The notes under the pieces are model-generated. The model worked only from the letters and a program-made list of their open reading frames with translations. It was not told the DNA's origin and ran no database searches. This document shows positions 22,915 to 34,194 of a stretch of DNA of 64,000 nucleotides, piece by piece. A program made the translations under genes and the position numbers. Source of the DNA: Rhinopithecus roxellana (taxonomy: Eukaryota > Chordata > Mammalia > Primates > Cercopithecidae); NCBI RefSeq assembly GCF_007565055.1, contig NC_044553.1, forward strand, positions 128,344,241 to 128,408,240. The letters are read 5' to 3'. Within the stretch, counting starts at the first letter, position 1. The number at the start of each line of letters is the position of its first letter.

Positions 22915-23035
22915 TTTCTATTGTTCTGTTTCCCTGTTTCCATCGTACAAACCCACTTTTCTGCCATTGTTCCGTGAAAGCACTCAGAAATAAAAGCCAA
23001 TTAGATCTATAGCTATGTTCATTGTAATTTGTTTT
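22915..23035 (+). mobile_element. Diverged LTR fragment
   Basis: TTCTGTTTCCCTGTTTCC, ACAAACCCACTTTTCTGCCATTG and ATAAAAGCCAATTAGATCTATA parallel the 3' half of the LTR at 20625-21050. It is shorter and more diverged. Confidence 0.5.
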
Positions 23036-23061
23036 TTTTTAAACAAGTATATAATAAAACA

Positions 23062-23231
23062 TTCAACTAAAACTTACAATACTAAATACATGTCACAGAC
23101 CATGAAGCTCTACAAAGTAAATACCTGCTTCTGACATTTCGTATTTTAAGCCAGATTCCTGTGGCTTGTGTACCTGCCTTGACAAGTTATGATGATCTAC
23201 ACTGTATGAGTGGTGTAGTGGTCAAGACAGA
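23062..23231. repeat. Older paired block B, copy 2
   Basis: Partner of 20282-20461. Here it follows the LTR-like fragment. In copy 1 it precedes the LTR, so the order is not a simple tandem duplication. Confidence 0.6.
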
Positions 23232-23384
23232 TGAGTCCATGCTGCATAGCAAACAATGCAAAATCCAGACAGCTGACAGCCACAATGATCAATCATCATG
23301 ATCATAGTAAGCAGTTTGGCCACTGCTTAAAGAGAGCCGTCTCCCATATCCTTATTGGACTCTCCAGTATCCTTAGCATCACCA

Positions 23385-23448
23385 TTGAATCTGCAAGGTT
23401 TTCTCAATCTTACTGTTTTGGAGTCAAGAACATGATTGTCCCCTTGCC
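23385..23448. repeat. Paired block P1, copy 1
   Basis: 64 bases from TTGAATCTGCAAGG to CCCCTTGCC match 25092-25157 with two substitutions and a two-base indel. A shorter pair, TTTGGCCACTGCTTAA to GAGAGCC, lies at 23315-23338 and 25368-25394, in the opposite relative order. Confidence 0.85.
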
Positions 23449-25091
23449 CACTTCGTTGGTATCACTTGGGCATTCGGGCTAACAGAGGTTCCATTGCTAC
23501 TTCAACCCAACTTCAAGGGATGCCATGGTCGGGGAAGACAGCATGAAAAATTTGTCATCAGTTCTTAATTATGTCCACTTGGAAGTGATACACTTCTTCA
23601 GCTTGCATTTCAGTAGTCAAGGCTACCCCTAACACCAAGGGGTGTGGTTGCGGAAGAGGGGGACTCTGTCATGAATGGCACCTATTAATGTCTATCGAAG
23701 TCTACCTTTTTATTCATTTTTCTTCCCATGTGTGATTATTCATCCTCTCTCTGCAAAGAAACACTTCAAGTCTCATTGTTTGGTACATCTTCAAGTTCTT
23801 TTCAAGGCACATGAGCCTGTCTTCGTCAGGTATGAACATATTGTAGAACCTCAGATTCAGGCTCATGTACCCCATGTGCAGCTGAGGCCAAACGCTGAGA
23901 CACCAGTGCTTGGAGATAGAGAAAGGTTTATTCAGTTTGACCAGAGTGAGGGGGTGTGAGAGCAAATCTTTCAAATCTGTCTTCAAAAAGAGATGAAGCA
24001 GAAAGTTTATGTGGCTAGGAAGTAAGAGAGGGAGAGCTTCAGGGAACCGAGAGGAAGAGCCTGTGTTTCTTCAGTCCCAGATAGCCCTTTGAGCAACCTG
24101 ACTTCTGGGTGTCAGCAGCTGGTCACAATGTCTTTAAAGGCGTTCATTCCTTTTGCAAAATTTTTGTGTCACCCTGAAGTTATCTCTGTTTGACAAAGAA
24201 ACAGTACTTCGGCAGTTTATAATTATACTGCAGGAACAAGGAGTGTGGAGCAAAAGCAAGCAATTAATGTGTACAAGCAGGCAAGGGTCTCTTCTGATTT
24301 TTCGTTATTCTGTCACTAAAAATGCTGGGTGCTGAAATCTCAAGGGCCCCGGTTACAGATACTTCTCCGATGAACTCAAAAGCATGTTTCTGTCCCCATG
24401 ATGCACTAGACAACGGTAGAACAAGGGCAGTATCCCTGCAGCAAATACTGCTGTTAGTCCAATGCAACTCTAAAGCACCCCAGGGCAGGCAGTGTGGGGG
24501 TGCCCTGTGCCGCAGAGGGTGAACTCATCTTAATTCCGCTCATGGGGAAGAGGTCTCAGTTCCACTCTTCGAATGTCTCTGTGTTCCCTTGGTCTCTGGC
24601 TTTGGGATGGAGAGTCTTCCTTTTCCATGCTCTTCCTCAACTACGTGTGAAGGAGATGCTGGGATGAGCTCCCTCAGGAGGGAGAGGGTGCAGCAGGTTA
24701 GGTGCTCATGGATCCTCTTATGCCTGGAACACACTCAGCCTCCTGGTTCCTTTGTCAAAAATGTATCTGGTTTCTGATCTAAGTGATTCCAGGGAGCGAG
24801 TGTACCACAGCCCGCACCCAGGTGCTTTCAACGTGATCTCCTGAGCTGCTGGGCTTCTTTCTTTTCTTGCTTCCAAGGTGAGTGCCACTCAGTTTAGTGG
24901 CCGGGACCTTGAGCCTATGTCGCTTTTGTTGGGAGGGCACAAAGGTTACGCCTTACCCTCCACCCTGATTTTAATCCAAGTAAAAGAAACATACTTTTAA
25001 TCCAATTGAAAACACACACTGAGTATCACACATTCTGACTCGACTTCTTTTCCTGAAGCATTTTTGGTGATTAAAAGTTTGCATTAGGCAT
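23449..25091. other. Mostly single-copy DNA, possible old antisense LTR
   Basis: The stretch 23860-24340 contains AGAGAAAGGTTTATTCAG, an antisense-LTR-like feature, but I cannot name a family. No coding evidence. Confidence 0.3.
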
Positions 25092-25157
25092 TTGAATCTG
25101 CAAGGTTTTCTCAATCTTTTACTGTTTTGGGGTCAAGAACATGATCGTCCCCTTGCC
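25092..25157. repeat. Paired block P1, copy 2
   Basis: Partner of 23385-23448, about 1.7 kb away in the same orientation. The sequence immediately outside both copies is unrelated. Confidence 0.85.
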
Positions 25158-25923
25158 GAGCCCTGAGATTTTGGATGCCCTGTGCTGCTTTCTTCTTAGG
25201 CTGGTACAGTGGCCACTTCATCCCTAAGCTCCCCTCTACCTTTAATAACTTACCAAACGCAGCCGACAGCAATCAACACCACCACTACTGCTGTGTGTAT
25301 TGACTGCTAGAGCTACAAATCCACTCGATTCCTCTTCAGTTATTGCAGGGGAGGATTTTAGCAAATGTTTGGCCACTGCTTAACAAAGAGAGCCCTCTCC
25401 AATCTCCTTTGCACCTGCCACCTTATTATCACGGAAAATGCCACACTCTGAGTGTTTTTGTTACAGGTATACTCTTCTTCTTGTGACAGTTCCTGCATTT
25501 TCAGGGCAGATTAGATAATGCCGCCTTAGCAAACAATGCCCACATCTCAGTAAGTTCAAGCAACAGTTTATGTCTTGATTATGTCCCATGTCCAACAGAG
25601 GTCAGGACAGACTGGGTAGAGGGGAAGGGAAGGGCCCTACTCCCCAGGCATCTGGACTGACAGGAGGCTGCCTGGGCTGATCGTTCCATGTGATGCCCAG
25701 TAACGAGGCCGCGTGAATTGCCATGGAGGTGATGAGAGAGGACACTTGTGCCAGGCACAGAAATGCTTCCACCCAGACGTTCCATACATTTCATTGGCAA
25801 AGGCAAGGCACATGGACACCTCCAACATCAAGGGAGTCTTTGGCTGGAAAGTGCTGATAATACAGCCCATGGAAGGGAGAACATTGGATAAGTGATCTGA
25901 GAGACAAAACAGAAAGCTTGATT
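25158..25923. other. Single-copy DNA holding the donor-like patch
   Basis: Bases 25550-25586 match the foreign patch in the Alu at 27.1 kb. The surrounding sequence (GCAAACAATGCCCACATCTC and on) may be an old antisense LTR, but the family is unclear. Confidence 0.4.
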
Positions 25924-26266
25924 TTGTTTTATTTATTTATTTATATTTATTTTTTGGTTATTTATTTATTTATTTATTTATTTGAGACTGAGTCTCACTG
26001 TATCACCCAGGCTGGAGTGCAGTGGTACAATCTTGGCTCACTGCAACCTCCGCATCCTGGGTTTAAGTTAAGATTGTCCTGCCTCAGCCTCCTGAGTAGC
26101 TGGGATTACAGGCACCCACTACCACACCTGGCTAATTTTTGCATTTTTAGTAGAGATGGGTTTGCACTGTTGGCCAGGCTGGTCTTGAACACCTGACATC
26201 AAGTGATCCACCTGCCTCAGCCTCGCAAAGTGTTGGGATTACAGGTGTGAGCCACCGTGCCTGACT
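25924..26266 (-). mobile_element. Alu, antisense, with TTTA-repeat tail
   Basis: The tail is a (TTTA)n microsatellite at 25926-25983. The body runs from GAGACTGAGTCTCACTG to CCACCGTGCCTGAC. A target duplication, GAAAGCTTGATT against GAGAGCTTGATT, lies at 25912-25923 and 26267-26278. A small insertion (TTAAGTTAAGATTG) sits in the left arm. Confidence 0.9.
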
Positions 26267-26278
26267 GAGAGCTTGATT

Positions 26279-27020
26279 GTTAATTGTCTCACTTTGTTTT
26301 GCTTTGGAATTATTTGGTATATAGATTTATTTCTAAAGGACAAACCCAAATCATCACATTGCTGAGCTAAGTCTGCCTAATAACAATGGCACCCAGCATG
26401 GGTCCTGCCAGTGCTGAGCATGGCAGAGGGGAAAACTCCGCCGGAGACTGCATTTCGGAGGCGTTGACGATGGGAGCACCTTGGATGTTCCATTAGTTGA
26501 ATGTGCTTTGGGATGTGGCTGCCCCAAGCACATGAGAACCACGTAAACGTGATTGTGTGTCTTCATTTTGTTTATTATGCATGTGTAAATGGAGGAGGAA
26601 AGATGAAACTGGTCTGCAGTATTTTCCTTTGCTTAGAAATCGTTACACCAGTTACTGTGTTTTTGTCAGTTCCCAAAAAGAGACCCAAACATCATTTTTG
26701 AGAGGACACACTGCACACTTTGAAATGAACCCCTCTCTACCAATACTTAGCCTTCATAATGTCCCAGAAGAAACACATTTGACTGCTGGAACTCTGAAAG
26801 CACGTGCTTTGTTTATTCTTGTGTAGCAGTTTGTTGCTCCTCTAAATGGTGCTATCCAAGAGGATGTCTTGACTTAAGGTTATTGCTTTTTAAATAGCTC
26901 AAGATACCTGTAAATTTTCACCAGAGTCCACTTCACATTGCTAGGTCTGTATTTGTCTCTTAAGGTTTGAATATTAAAAAGAAACAAAATTGTATGGGTA
27001 TGGTCCTTGTCATAAGTCGT
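26279..27020. other. Single-copy DNA, nothing recognised
   Basis: No repeat or coding feature recognised. Open frames of up to 89 codons at 26501-26826 are unsupported. Confidence 0.45.
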
Positions 27021-27035
27021 AAAATTCTGTGTCTT

Positions 27036-27361
27036 GGCCGGGTGCAGTGGCTCACGCCTGCAGTCCCAGCACTTTGGGAGAACGAGGCAGGCGGATCACG
27101 AGGTCAGAAGATTAAGACCACCCTGATTAACACGGTGAGTTTAAGCAGCAGTTTATGTCTTGATTATGTCCACTAAAAATACAAAAAAAATTAGCCGGAC
27201 GTGGTGGTGGGTGCTTGTAGTCCCAGCTACTTGGGAGGCTGAGGCAGGAGAATGGCGTGAACCTGGGAAGTGGAGCTTGCAGTGAGCTGAGATCGCGCCA
27301 CTGCACTCCAGCCTGGGTGACAGAGCAAGACTCCATCTCAAAAAAAAAAGAAAAGAAAGAG
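27036..27361 (+). mobile_element. AluY-like with a foreign patch
   Basis: Starts GGCCGGGTGCAGTGGCTCACG and ends in an A-rich tail. Target duplications AAAATTCTGTGTCTT (27021-27035) and AAAATTCTAAGTCTT (27362-27376) bracket it. Between the CACGGTGA and CTAAAAATAC landmarks the usual 12 or so Alu bases are replaced by about 33 bases at 27138-27171 that are not Alu and match 25553-25586. Confidence 0.95.
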
Positions 27362-27376
27362 AAAATTCTAAGTCTT

Positions 27377-28251
27377 GTACAGCCAGATAATATACCCACA
27401 AACTAGTCTTTCCTGTATTTTAAGCCCTTTTCTTGCTAGCGCTCCTCGATGAAAGGATGAAAGGACTGCATCCCTGGACCCAGCCTTTGATGAAAGGGCA
27501 GCCACCCCTCTTCCTTCCCTGCAGGTTCCAGTGTGTCACTGGAGCTGAACTGGGAGCCAGCTGGAAAGACAGGAGGCCTTGTAAGGCAGGAAAGCCACAG
27601 CCCACTCTGAAACGAAGACAGACTTGTGGGGCAGTCAGGCTGGACTAGGCACGTGAGACCATCCTTAGTGCTGGGGTCTGGAGCAACCAAGTCAGGTCTG
27701 TATGTGAAGTCCACATGGGCAGCAGAGGAAGGGGGAGGCAGGGTGGCAGGGGGTGGTTCCATGACCTGTGGAACCTGTTCATTGAGTTGATCACTCAACC
27801 AGTCAACAAACATCTCCTGAGGACATCGAGCTTGTGGCACCATCCCAAGCGCTGGGCCGCAACATCAAGAAAGACTCTCACCAAATGCACATTCTACTGG
27901 ATGGAAGATTAACAAAGAAATGAGCAAAAATGAACATTAAGAGCCGAGATGAGCATTTAAAAGCCATGATGGGTGATGACTGAGAAGGCTCCTTTCAGTG
28001 GCAGTGTGGCAACCCGTGGCCCTCCTACAACCCACTGTGTCTTTTGCCGGGTGCACACCTGGCTGCACATACATCTCAGTCTCCGTGGGGCAGGTGTGGC
28101 CGTGTGGCTGAGTGCCAGTGGGCGCATGTGAAGGAAGTGGTGGGCTTCTTTTCCAGGCCGACCTAAAACCCTCCCACGCGCCATATGCCCTGTTCTTTCC
28201 TTTTCTAGGGGCTAAAACGCAAAAGGGGAAGAAAACAGACTAGGATTTGGT
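27377..28251. other. GC-richer single-copy DNA, possible L2 relic
   Basis: At 27795-27960, CAACAAACATCTCCTGAGGAC and CCAAGCGCTGGG resemble antisense L2 sequence. The 135-codon minus-strand frame at 27436-27843 has no domain or splice context. Confidence 0.35.
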
Positions 28252-28432
28252 ACTGATCACTCATACGACCTGAATTATGTCCCCACAAAATGTGAATGCT
28301 GAAGTTCTAATCCCCAGGTGACTACCGTTGGAGGTGAGGCTTACAAGGAAGGAGGTAATTAGGGGTTAGGTGACGTCGTAAGGGTAGGGCCTTAATGTGA
28401 CATGATTAATGCCCTTACAAAAAGAAACATCA
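28252..28432 (+). mobile_element. MaLR-type LTR 5' part, interrupted by an Alu
   Basis: GACCTGAATTATGTCCCC, AATGCTGAAGTTCTAATCCCC and GGAGGTAATTAGGGGTTAGG follow the 5' half of an MLT1-like LTR. It stops at the Alu, and little of its 3' half is recognisable after it. Confidence 0.65.
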
Positions 28433-28719
28433 GGCCAGACGCAGTGGCTCATGCCTGTAATCCCAGCACTTTGGGAGGCCGAGGCAGGTGGATCACCTGA
28501 GGTCAGGAGTTTAAGACCAGCCTGGCCAACATTTCTACTAGAAATACAAAAATTAGCCTGGCGAGTTGGTGTGCACCTGTAACCCCAGCTACTTGGGAGG
28601 CTGAGGCAGGAGAATCGCTTGAACCCAGGAGGCGGTGGTTGCAGTGAGCTGAGATTGCGCCACTGTACTCCAGCCTGGGCGACAGAGTGAGACTTCATCT
28701 CAAAAAAAAAAAAAAAAAG
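28433..28719 (+). mobile_element. AluS-like, full length
   Basis: Starts GGCCAGACGCAGTGGCTCATG and ends in a 16-base A-tail. A short stretch is missing at CAACATTTCTACTAG. The target duplication is approximately AAAAAGAAACATCA against AAAAATGAAACATGC. Confidence 0.9.
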
Positions 28720-28765
28720 AAAAATGAAACATGCGGGGCTCTAGGGAAGAGTCTGCTTCTAAGCT

Positions 28766-29313
28766 TGATATGGTTTGGATTTGCTTCCCCTTCAATCTCA
28801 TGTCGGCATGTGATCCCCAGTGTTGGAGGTGGGGGCTGGGGGGAGGTACTGGATAACAGGAGTATATCCCTCATGGGGGGAGGTGCTGGATAACAGGAGC
28901 ATATCCCTCATGGGGGAGGTGCTGGATAACAGGAGTATATCCCTCATGGGGGAGGTGCTGGATAACAGGAGTATATCCCTCATGGGGGAGGTGCTGGATA
29001 ACAGGAGTATATCCCTCATGAACCCCCTGGGTGACAAGTGAGTTCTCCCTCTGAGTCCACGTAAGATCCGGTTGTTTAAAAGGGCCTGGCCCCCTCCTCT
29101 CACTCTCTTGCTCCAGCTCTCACCATGTGGTGGGCCTGCCCCCGCTTCACTTTCTGCCATGGTTGTGAGGTTCCTGAGGCCTCCCCAGAAGCAGATGCTG
29201 GTGCCATGCTGTGACAGCTGCAGAACTGTGAGCCAGTTAAGCCTCTTTTCTTGATACATTACCCAGTCTCCGGCATTCCTTTAGAACAAGGCCTGTACAC
29301 GTGGCCTAACACA
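28766..29313 (+). mobile_element. MST-type LTR with internal array
   Basis: TGATATGGTTTGGATTTGC opens the LTR and AACACA closes it. GTGAGCCAGTTAAGCCTC and ACCCAGTCTCCGGCATTCC are conserved MaLR 3' landmarks. It is longer than a normal copy because of the tandem array at 28844-29020. Confidence 0.85.
28844..29020 (+). repeat. 36-bp tandem array, five copies
   Basis: The unit AGGTGCTGGATAACAGGAG plus ATATCCCTCATGGGGG repeats at 28844, 28881, 28917, 28953 and 28989. The first copy is one base longer. Because 36 is a multiple of three, one frame repeats the same 12 residues. This is a by-product and not evidence of a gene. Confidence 0.97.
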
Positions 29314-29339
29314 CGGGCCAAGGCCTCACCAGCAGCGGC

Positions 29340-29910
29340 TGCTGCTCCAACTTGTCCTTTCAAAACAGCGTTTAGACACATCACTCCTCTGCTCAGATCC
29401 CTTCCTCGGAGACAATGCCACATGCCTTTCCAATCACCCATCATGCCTTTCAAATGCTCTGCCAGGGACCGCGAGGCTTTGCAGGGCCTGGTTCTGTCTG
29501 CCTGTGCCCTCACGCCAAGCACAGGGCAGCTCCAAGCCCTTTGCTCTTAGTGTTATTTCTTCCTGGATAGCTCTCCCTCCCAGATCCTCACGGGATAAGT
29601 TCCTCATCAGTGCATGGATGTCTCCTCGTCCAATACCCCAATCTGACCTCTAGTGCAAATATCCAGTCTACACCAGTGCCCATGCCTACCGGAGCCCTGG
29701 ATGCTCGCTCCCTCTCATCCTTCGCAGCACCAATCATGATCTGACACACCTGAGATTGCTTGCTATTCATTACCCTGCTGGCTCCTGTCACTGGGACACA
29801 AATCCCACAGCAGCAGGACTTCACCTGCTCTCTGTGGATCTCCATGCCCGGGTTCCTGGACAGGGACCAGGCCTGCGACAGCCACTCAGTGAGGAGCTAT
29901 GATGACCACA
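29340..29910 (+). mobile_element. L2 3' region
   Basis: CATGCCTTTCCAATCACCC, CTGCCTGTGCCCTCACGCC, GGGATAAGTTCCTCATCAG and a late CTGGACAGGGACCAGGCCTG follow the order of the L2 ORF2 end and 3' UTR. It is highly diverged and the left edge is uncertain. Confidence 0.6.
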
Positions 29911-30169
29911 TCTGCTGAGTCAGAGGGGCTGTGATGTTTCTCCAACTACCAGGCAGCTCTGTCCCCAGTGACCTGTCACCAGCCCTGAAGCCCATTATCC
30001 AGCACCATCCTCCGAACACAAAACCTCTGGTTTATAAAGGAGACCCCCTTCTACCCTTCACTGAAGAGTAGGACTAGTGTGGAGAGCAGGGTGTCCATGA
30101 AGTGTATCCTTAACTTCCAAGCAGAGATGACTTGTGAAGTTTTATCCTTTCTTTAAAATGCTCAAGATG

Positions 30170-30694
30170 TGTAAGTGTTATTTCTTGTGGCTGTTCTGAC
30201 AAATTTCCACAAACTGAGTGGTTGAAGACTACAGAAATGTATTCGCTTACAGCTCTGGAGGCCAAAAATGCAAAATCAATACCAATGGATGGAAGTCAGT
30301 GTCCACTGGGCCATTCTCCCTCCAGAGGCTCCAGGGGAGAACGAGTCTTCCCTCTTCTGGTTTCTGGTCGCTGCCGGCATTACTTGGCTTTTGTTTGTGT
30401 CACTCCAATCTTCAAGGTCAGGACATTCAAATCTCTCTCTTCTTCACTTGTGACTGTGTGTTGGAGGAGTTGTGTGTGTGAAGTCTCCCTCTGCCCTTCT
30501 TTCATAAGAACATTTGTGATTGCATTTAGGACCAACCCAGATCATCCAGGATGCTCTCCCCATCTCAAAATCTTTAATTTATCACATCTGCAAAGATGGC
30601 TTTTATTTAATTATTGCCACATAAGGTAACACTCACAGGTTCTAGGAATTAGGACATAAATATCTTTTTAGGGAGGTGTTATTCAGCTTACACA
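30170..30694 (-). mobile_element. MLT1-type LTR, antisense
   Basis: CTGACAAATTTCCACAAACTG, TACAGCTCTGGAGGCC, CCAGATCATCCAGGATGCTC and TAACACTCACAGGTTCTAGG follow the antisense MLT1 layout. TG...CA ends are plausible at the given coordinates. Confidence 0.75.
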
Positions 30695-30787
30695 ACATAG
30701 ATTTTGTAATTTCTATTAAAAGATAATTCATAGAACATTTAATGAATATTTCAAAGAGAAAAAAATTAGAAATCAAAGGATTAATTA

Positions 30788-31077
30788 ATTTTTTTTGAGA
30801 GGGAGTCTTGCTCTGTTGTCCAGGCTGGAGTACAGTGGCACAATCTCACCTCACTGTAACCTCTGCCTACTGGGTTCAAGTGATTCTCCTGCCTCAGTGT
30901 CCTGAGTAGCTGGGATTACAGGCACATGTCACCATGTCTGGCTAATTTTTGCATTTTAGTAGAGACGGTTTCACTACGTAGGTCAAGCTGGTTCTTGAAC
31001 TCCTGACCTCAAATGATCCCCCCGTCTTGGTCTCCCAAAGTGCTGGGATTACAGGCATGAGCCACCGTGCCCGGCCT
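30788..31077 (-). mobile_element. Alu, antisense, full length
   Basis: TTTTTTTTGAGAGGGAGTCT at the tail side and CACCGTGCCCGGCC at the 5' end are standard Alu limits. Confidence 0.95.
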
Positions 31078-31078
31078 G

Positions 31079-32867
31079 ATTTTTTGGTATTTATATATAA
31101 AGTTGTATAATTTTTCTTCTCTAAATATACTTTTTTCCCCCCAAACGGTATTTGCTTCTTGGAACTACTTTGAATTTGGTAGCATTCAATATGGAAAGAT
31201 TAATTATAGTTACCTCTAATGAAAGAGAGTATTGGCTTAAAAACTGCAATTAAATTGCATTGCTGTAAAAATAAAATTCTATTGTTTTGTAGGGAGAAAA
31301 AGTGTTTGCTGTTCTGATTTTATATATGTTTTCACATAATTAAAAATATATACCTGTGAAATGTTTGATAATGGGAAGACCTCCTTTTATCTTTTATATG
31401 TATTTGGTATACAGGACGTTGCATTATGCAAGTAAAATATGTGAATAGTAGTATAAGTACATCTCTAGTTATGAATTTTATCTGTTTCACTTTAAAAAGA
31501 ATCCCATTTTACATTTACTCATGGATTATGGATGTATGAGAGATGCCGTTATTCTTCAGTTGGTACTTTTATGTTGGTGGAGAACAGAATCCTCTCATTA
31601 TTAACAGATTTAGTTCTCTGGCAAAATCATGGAAGAGGAAGTTGAGGATGCCATGAATAATACTGAAGACTCACACATAGATCCAGAAAAATCTTCCACT
31701 GCCCTAGATTTTAAATGATTTTAGAATCTTTTCAAAACCTCTTTAAAAAAAAAAAATGCAGTTATTTGAAATGCCATCATGTGTTATTTTGGCTAAAAAG
31801 GTATTTATATTGAGAGTTGTGAACAGAGAAAAAAATGGTGTGAAAATATATGTGGTTGAGATTATTCTAATTCCCTTTAACCCTTGAAGTTTTAAGATCC
31901 TATTGTTTTCTCCAATCCTGGGCTTTAACAAGTCTCAAATTCCACATTTCCTCCGATTCTAGGATGTGTGTTTTTATTTTTGTGTCTTAGCACTTCTGAA
32001 GTTGAGAAACTTTGCTCTAAAGGAAGGAATAAATTGTGACGCCCTGGAGGAAGTCCTTCTATCCAGGTAAAAACAGCCACTGAAGAAAGAGTTTTTTATT
32101 CGATTATCACCTTTGAGATATCTTCTTTGCCTTTTCATAGGGAGTTGACTTGTGCAGTCATTTTTGACGTTAATTGTTGATTAAAATGCCTTGTATGAGA
32201 CGGCATTATAATTCTCCATTGAAACAGAACAGCAAATCAGTGTGCCACTCATCACAGCCAGCGGCGTCACTCTAGGTGGTAGACATCATGGAGGCTCCTG
32301 GGAGAGGCCCTACACATCGTGTGTTAGGGGAGGTTGACGTCTTCAAGCCTGGTCATCCTAGCATTAAAAACCTCTGCCAAAACATTGTGCTTCTGTATAA
32401 TACTGGGAAGCAATTCTCCATGACTTTAGCTGTGATGCCTCCTGACCCCTGAAAGGCTTTCAGCTCAGCATCAGCTCTATGGCCAGGGGTGTTATGGATG
32501 ATAGAACCGCCCCTTCCTCCTTGTAGATCAGTGTGGAGTCTCAAATTGCTAGCACATCCTGCTCTACCTGAATTAATGCTTCCACAGTGGAAAGGTCAAT
32601 ACAGAAACATAAGGAGAACACCTCCTCACCTTCTTAGGCATCCCTGGGAATTAGGCCAGTTCAATCCCAGCCTCTGTTGGTCAGACTAATCGCAGAGGCT
32701 GGCAGAGTGACATGCTCATGGGAAAATTTGCCAAAGCTCACGATGTACGGAAATGATGTGTGGATTGTGTTTGGTGACAGTTCACCCTGGGTCTCATGTT
32801 TCTTCAGGTCTTGTGAGCAAGGCACTGCCTGCCCTATGTTTAGCCTTATCTTTCCGAGGATGTTTAT
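31079..32867. other. AT-rich single-copy DNA
   Basis: No repeat recognised. A 29-codon ATG frame at 31629-31718 is followed within 25 bases by a short 3' stretch and an A-run at 31743-31756. This could be the tail of a degenerate retroposed transcript, but an in-frame stop lies six codons upstream. Confidence 0.3.
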
Positions 32868-33033
32868 TTTCTTTATGTATTTGTTTAGAGACACAGCCTC
32901 ACTCTGTCCCCCAGGCTGGAGTACAGTGGTGTGATTGTAGATCACTGCAGCTTCAAACTCCTGGGCTCAAGGAATCCTCCTGCCTTGGCCTCCTGAGTAG
33001 CTGGGACTACGGGTACATACCGCCACACCTAGC
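32868..33033 (-). mobile_element. AluJ-like single-arm fragment, antisense
   Basis: GAGACACAGCCTCACTCTG to CCGCCACACCTAGC covers one Alu arm. The GATCACTGCAGCTTCAAACTC wording is typical of old J-type or free-monomer copies. Confidence 0.8.
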
Positions 33034-34194
33034 AGAAGGATGTAAGTGTCTACAAATAGAGTGGGCAGCCTTGGACAGTAGAGCTAGCATCTCTCCCTAA
33101 GGAGCAAACAGCAGGCAAGCTTACTGCCCATGGGCAATCATTTGCAATTTTAAAATCAGGGTTTCTCTTTTGTAAAGCCACTAAACAAATGTGCAGGTAT
33201 CATCTATCATCTGTCTCTCTTTGTATTATTCTGTGGGATTGGGGGTCAGGAAACTCACAAAAATGCTAATAGTCTGGCTACTGCTATTGCTGTGAATGAT
33301 ATCTGATCCTTCATCTCTGACACAGGAGTCTTGTGTGTTCTACCAGCTTCTGTGAAACACTGAAAGGCTAACATATTATATTAGCTTGCAAGTATGGTGA
33401 AATCTCAGGCCCTTCATTCTTCTTGACCTTTATATGAGCTCTTGAGAGCTATGAAGGGAAATAGACAGGAAGAGAAAACCATGTGGAAAAAATAACAGAA
33501 GAAGATTGGTTTCAATCAGAATAAAGTTTTGGAGAGTGAGAAAATTCTTCTAGTTGTTTGCCTATTTATATTTTTCTACCATTCAACACGAAGTATTTCT
33601 CTATGGTTTATTTTTATAGCATTTAGAACCAGAATCATCCTTTATTTCCACTTGTCTTCTTATGTATTTGAGACAGCAAAGGAGCAGCCATCATTCCTAA
33701 GTTATTTAGGCTATTTTTTTTTTTTTCTAAACCTAAGTAGCCACTATGCCAGAGAGCAATTGGGCTTTTTCTTGATCTTCCCAGAATAAACAGTACTTTT
33801 ATGAGTGGGACATGAATTCAATAGTTTCCTGTCTCCCTGGTAGCCCTTCCCAGGAACCTTGCCCAGGTCATTTGTGGCAGTAACTACTTCTCTATAAATA
33901 GGCTTTAAATCAAGGTTTCTGCGCACCTTCTGCCCAAGTCAAACTGGAAATAATTGAGCTGAATCTCAATACTGTTGATATTGATGAAAGACTCTGGCTG
34001 CCTTTGAGTGACTATCACAAGTTCGTTACTTGTGTTTCTTTACTGCCGTGTGAAACTGTACTTCCGTCAACACCTATCACACTCTATTCTTACTGTTTTT
34101 TGTTGACTCTGTCTCAAAGGCAAGTCTCCGTTTTATTCATCTGAACGTTTTTTACTTCCTTAGGTAGTGTCCATAGGTGTTTCTGTTTTCTTTC
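33034..34194. other. AT-rich single-copy DNA
   Basis: No repeat or gene structure recognised, apart from a short T-run at 33714-33726. Confidence 0.45.

Noticed and set aside
27436..27843. 135-codon proline-rich minus-strand frame
   Set aside because: GC-rich local composition explains its length. No splice signals, no conserved motif and partial overlap with a likely L2 relic.
28820..29041. Repeated 12-residue peptide frame
   Set aside because: Produced by the 36-bp tandem array in an MST LTR. The other strand is equally open.
32868..33033. Possible 7SL RNA copy
   Set aside because: The wording is that of an Alu arm and it lacks the 7SL-specific middle part.
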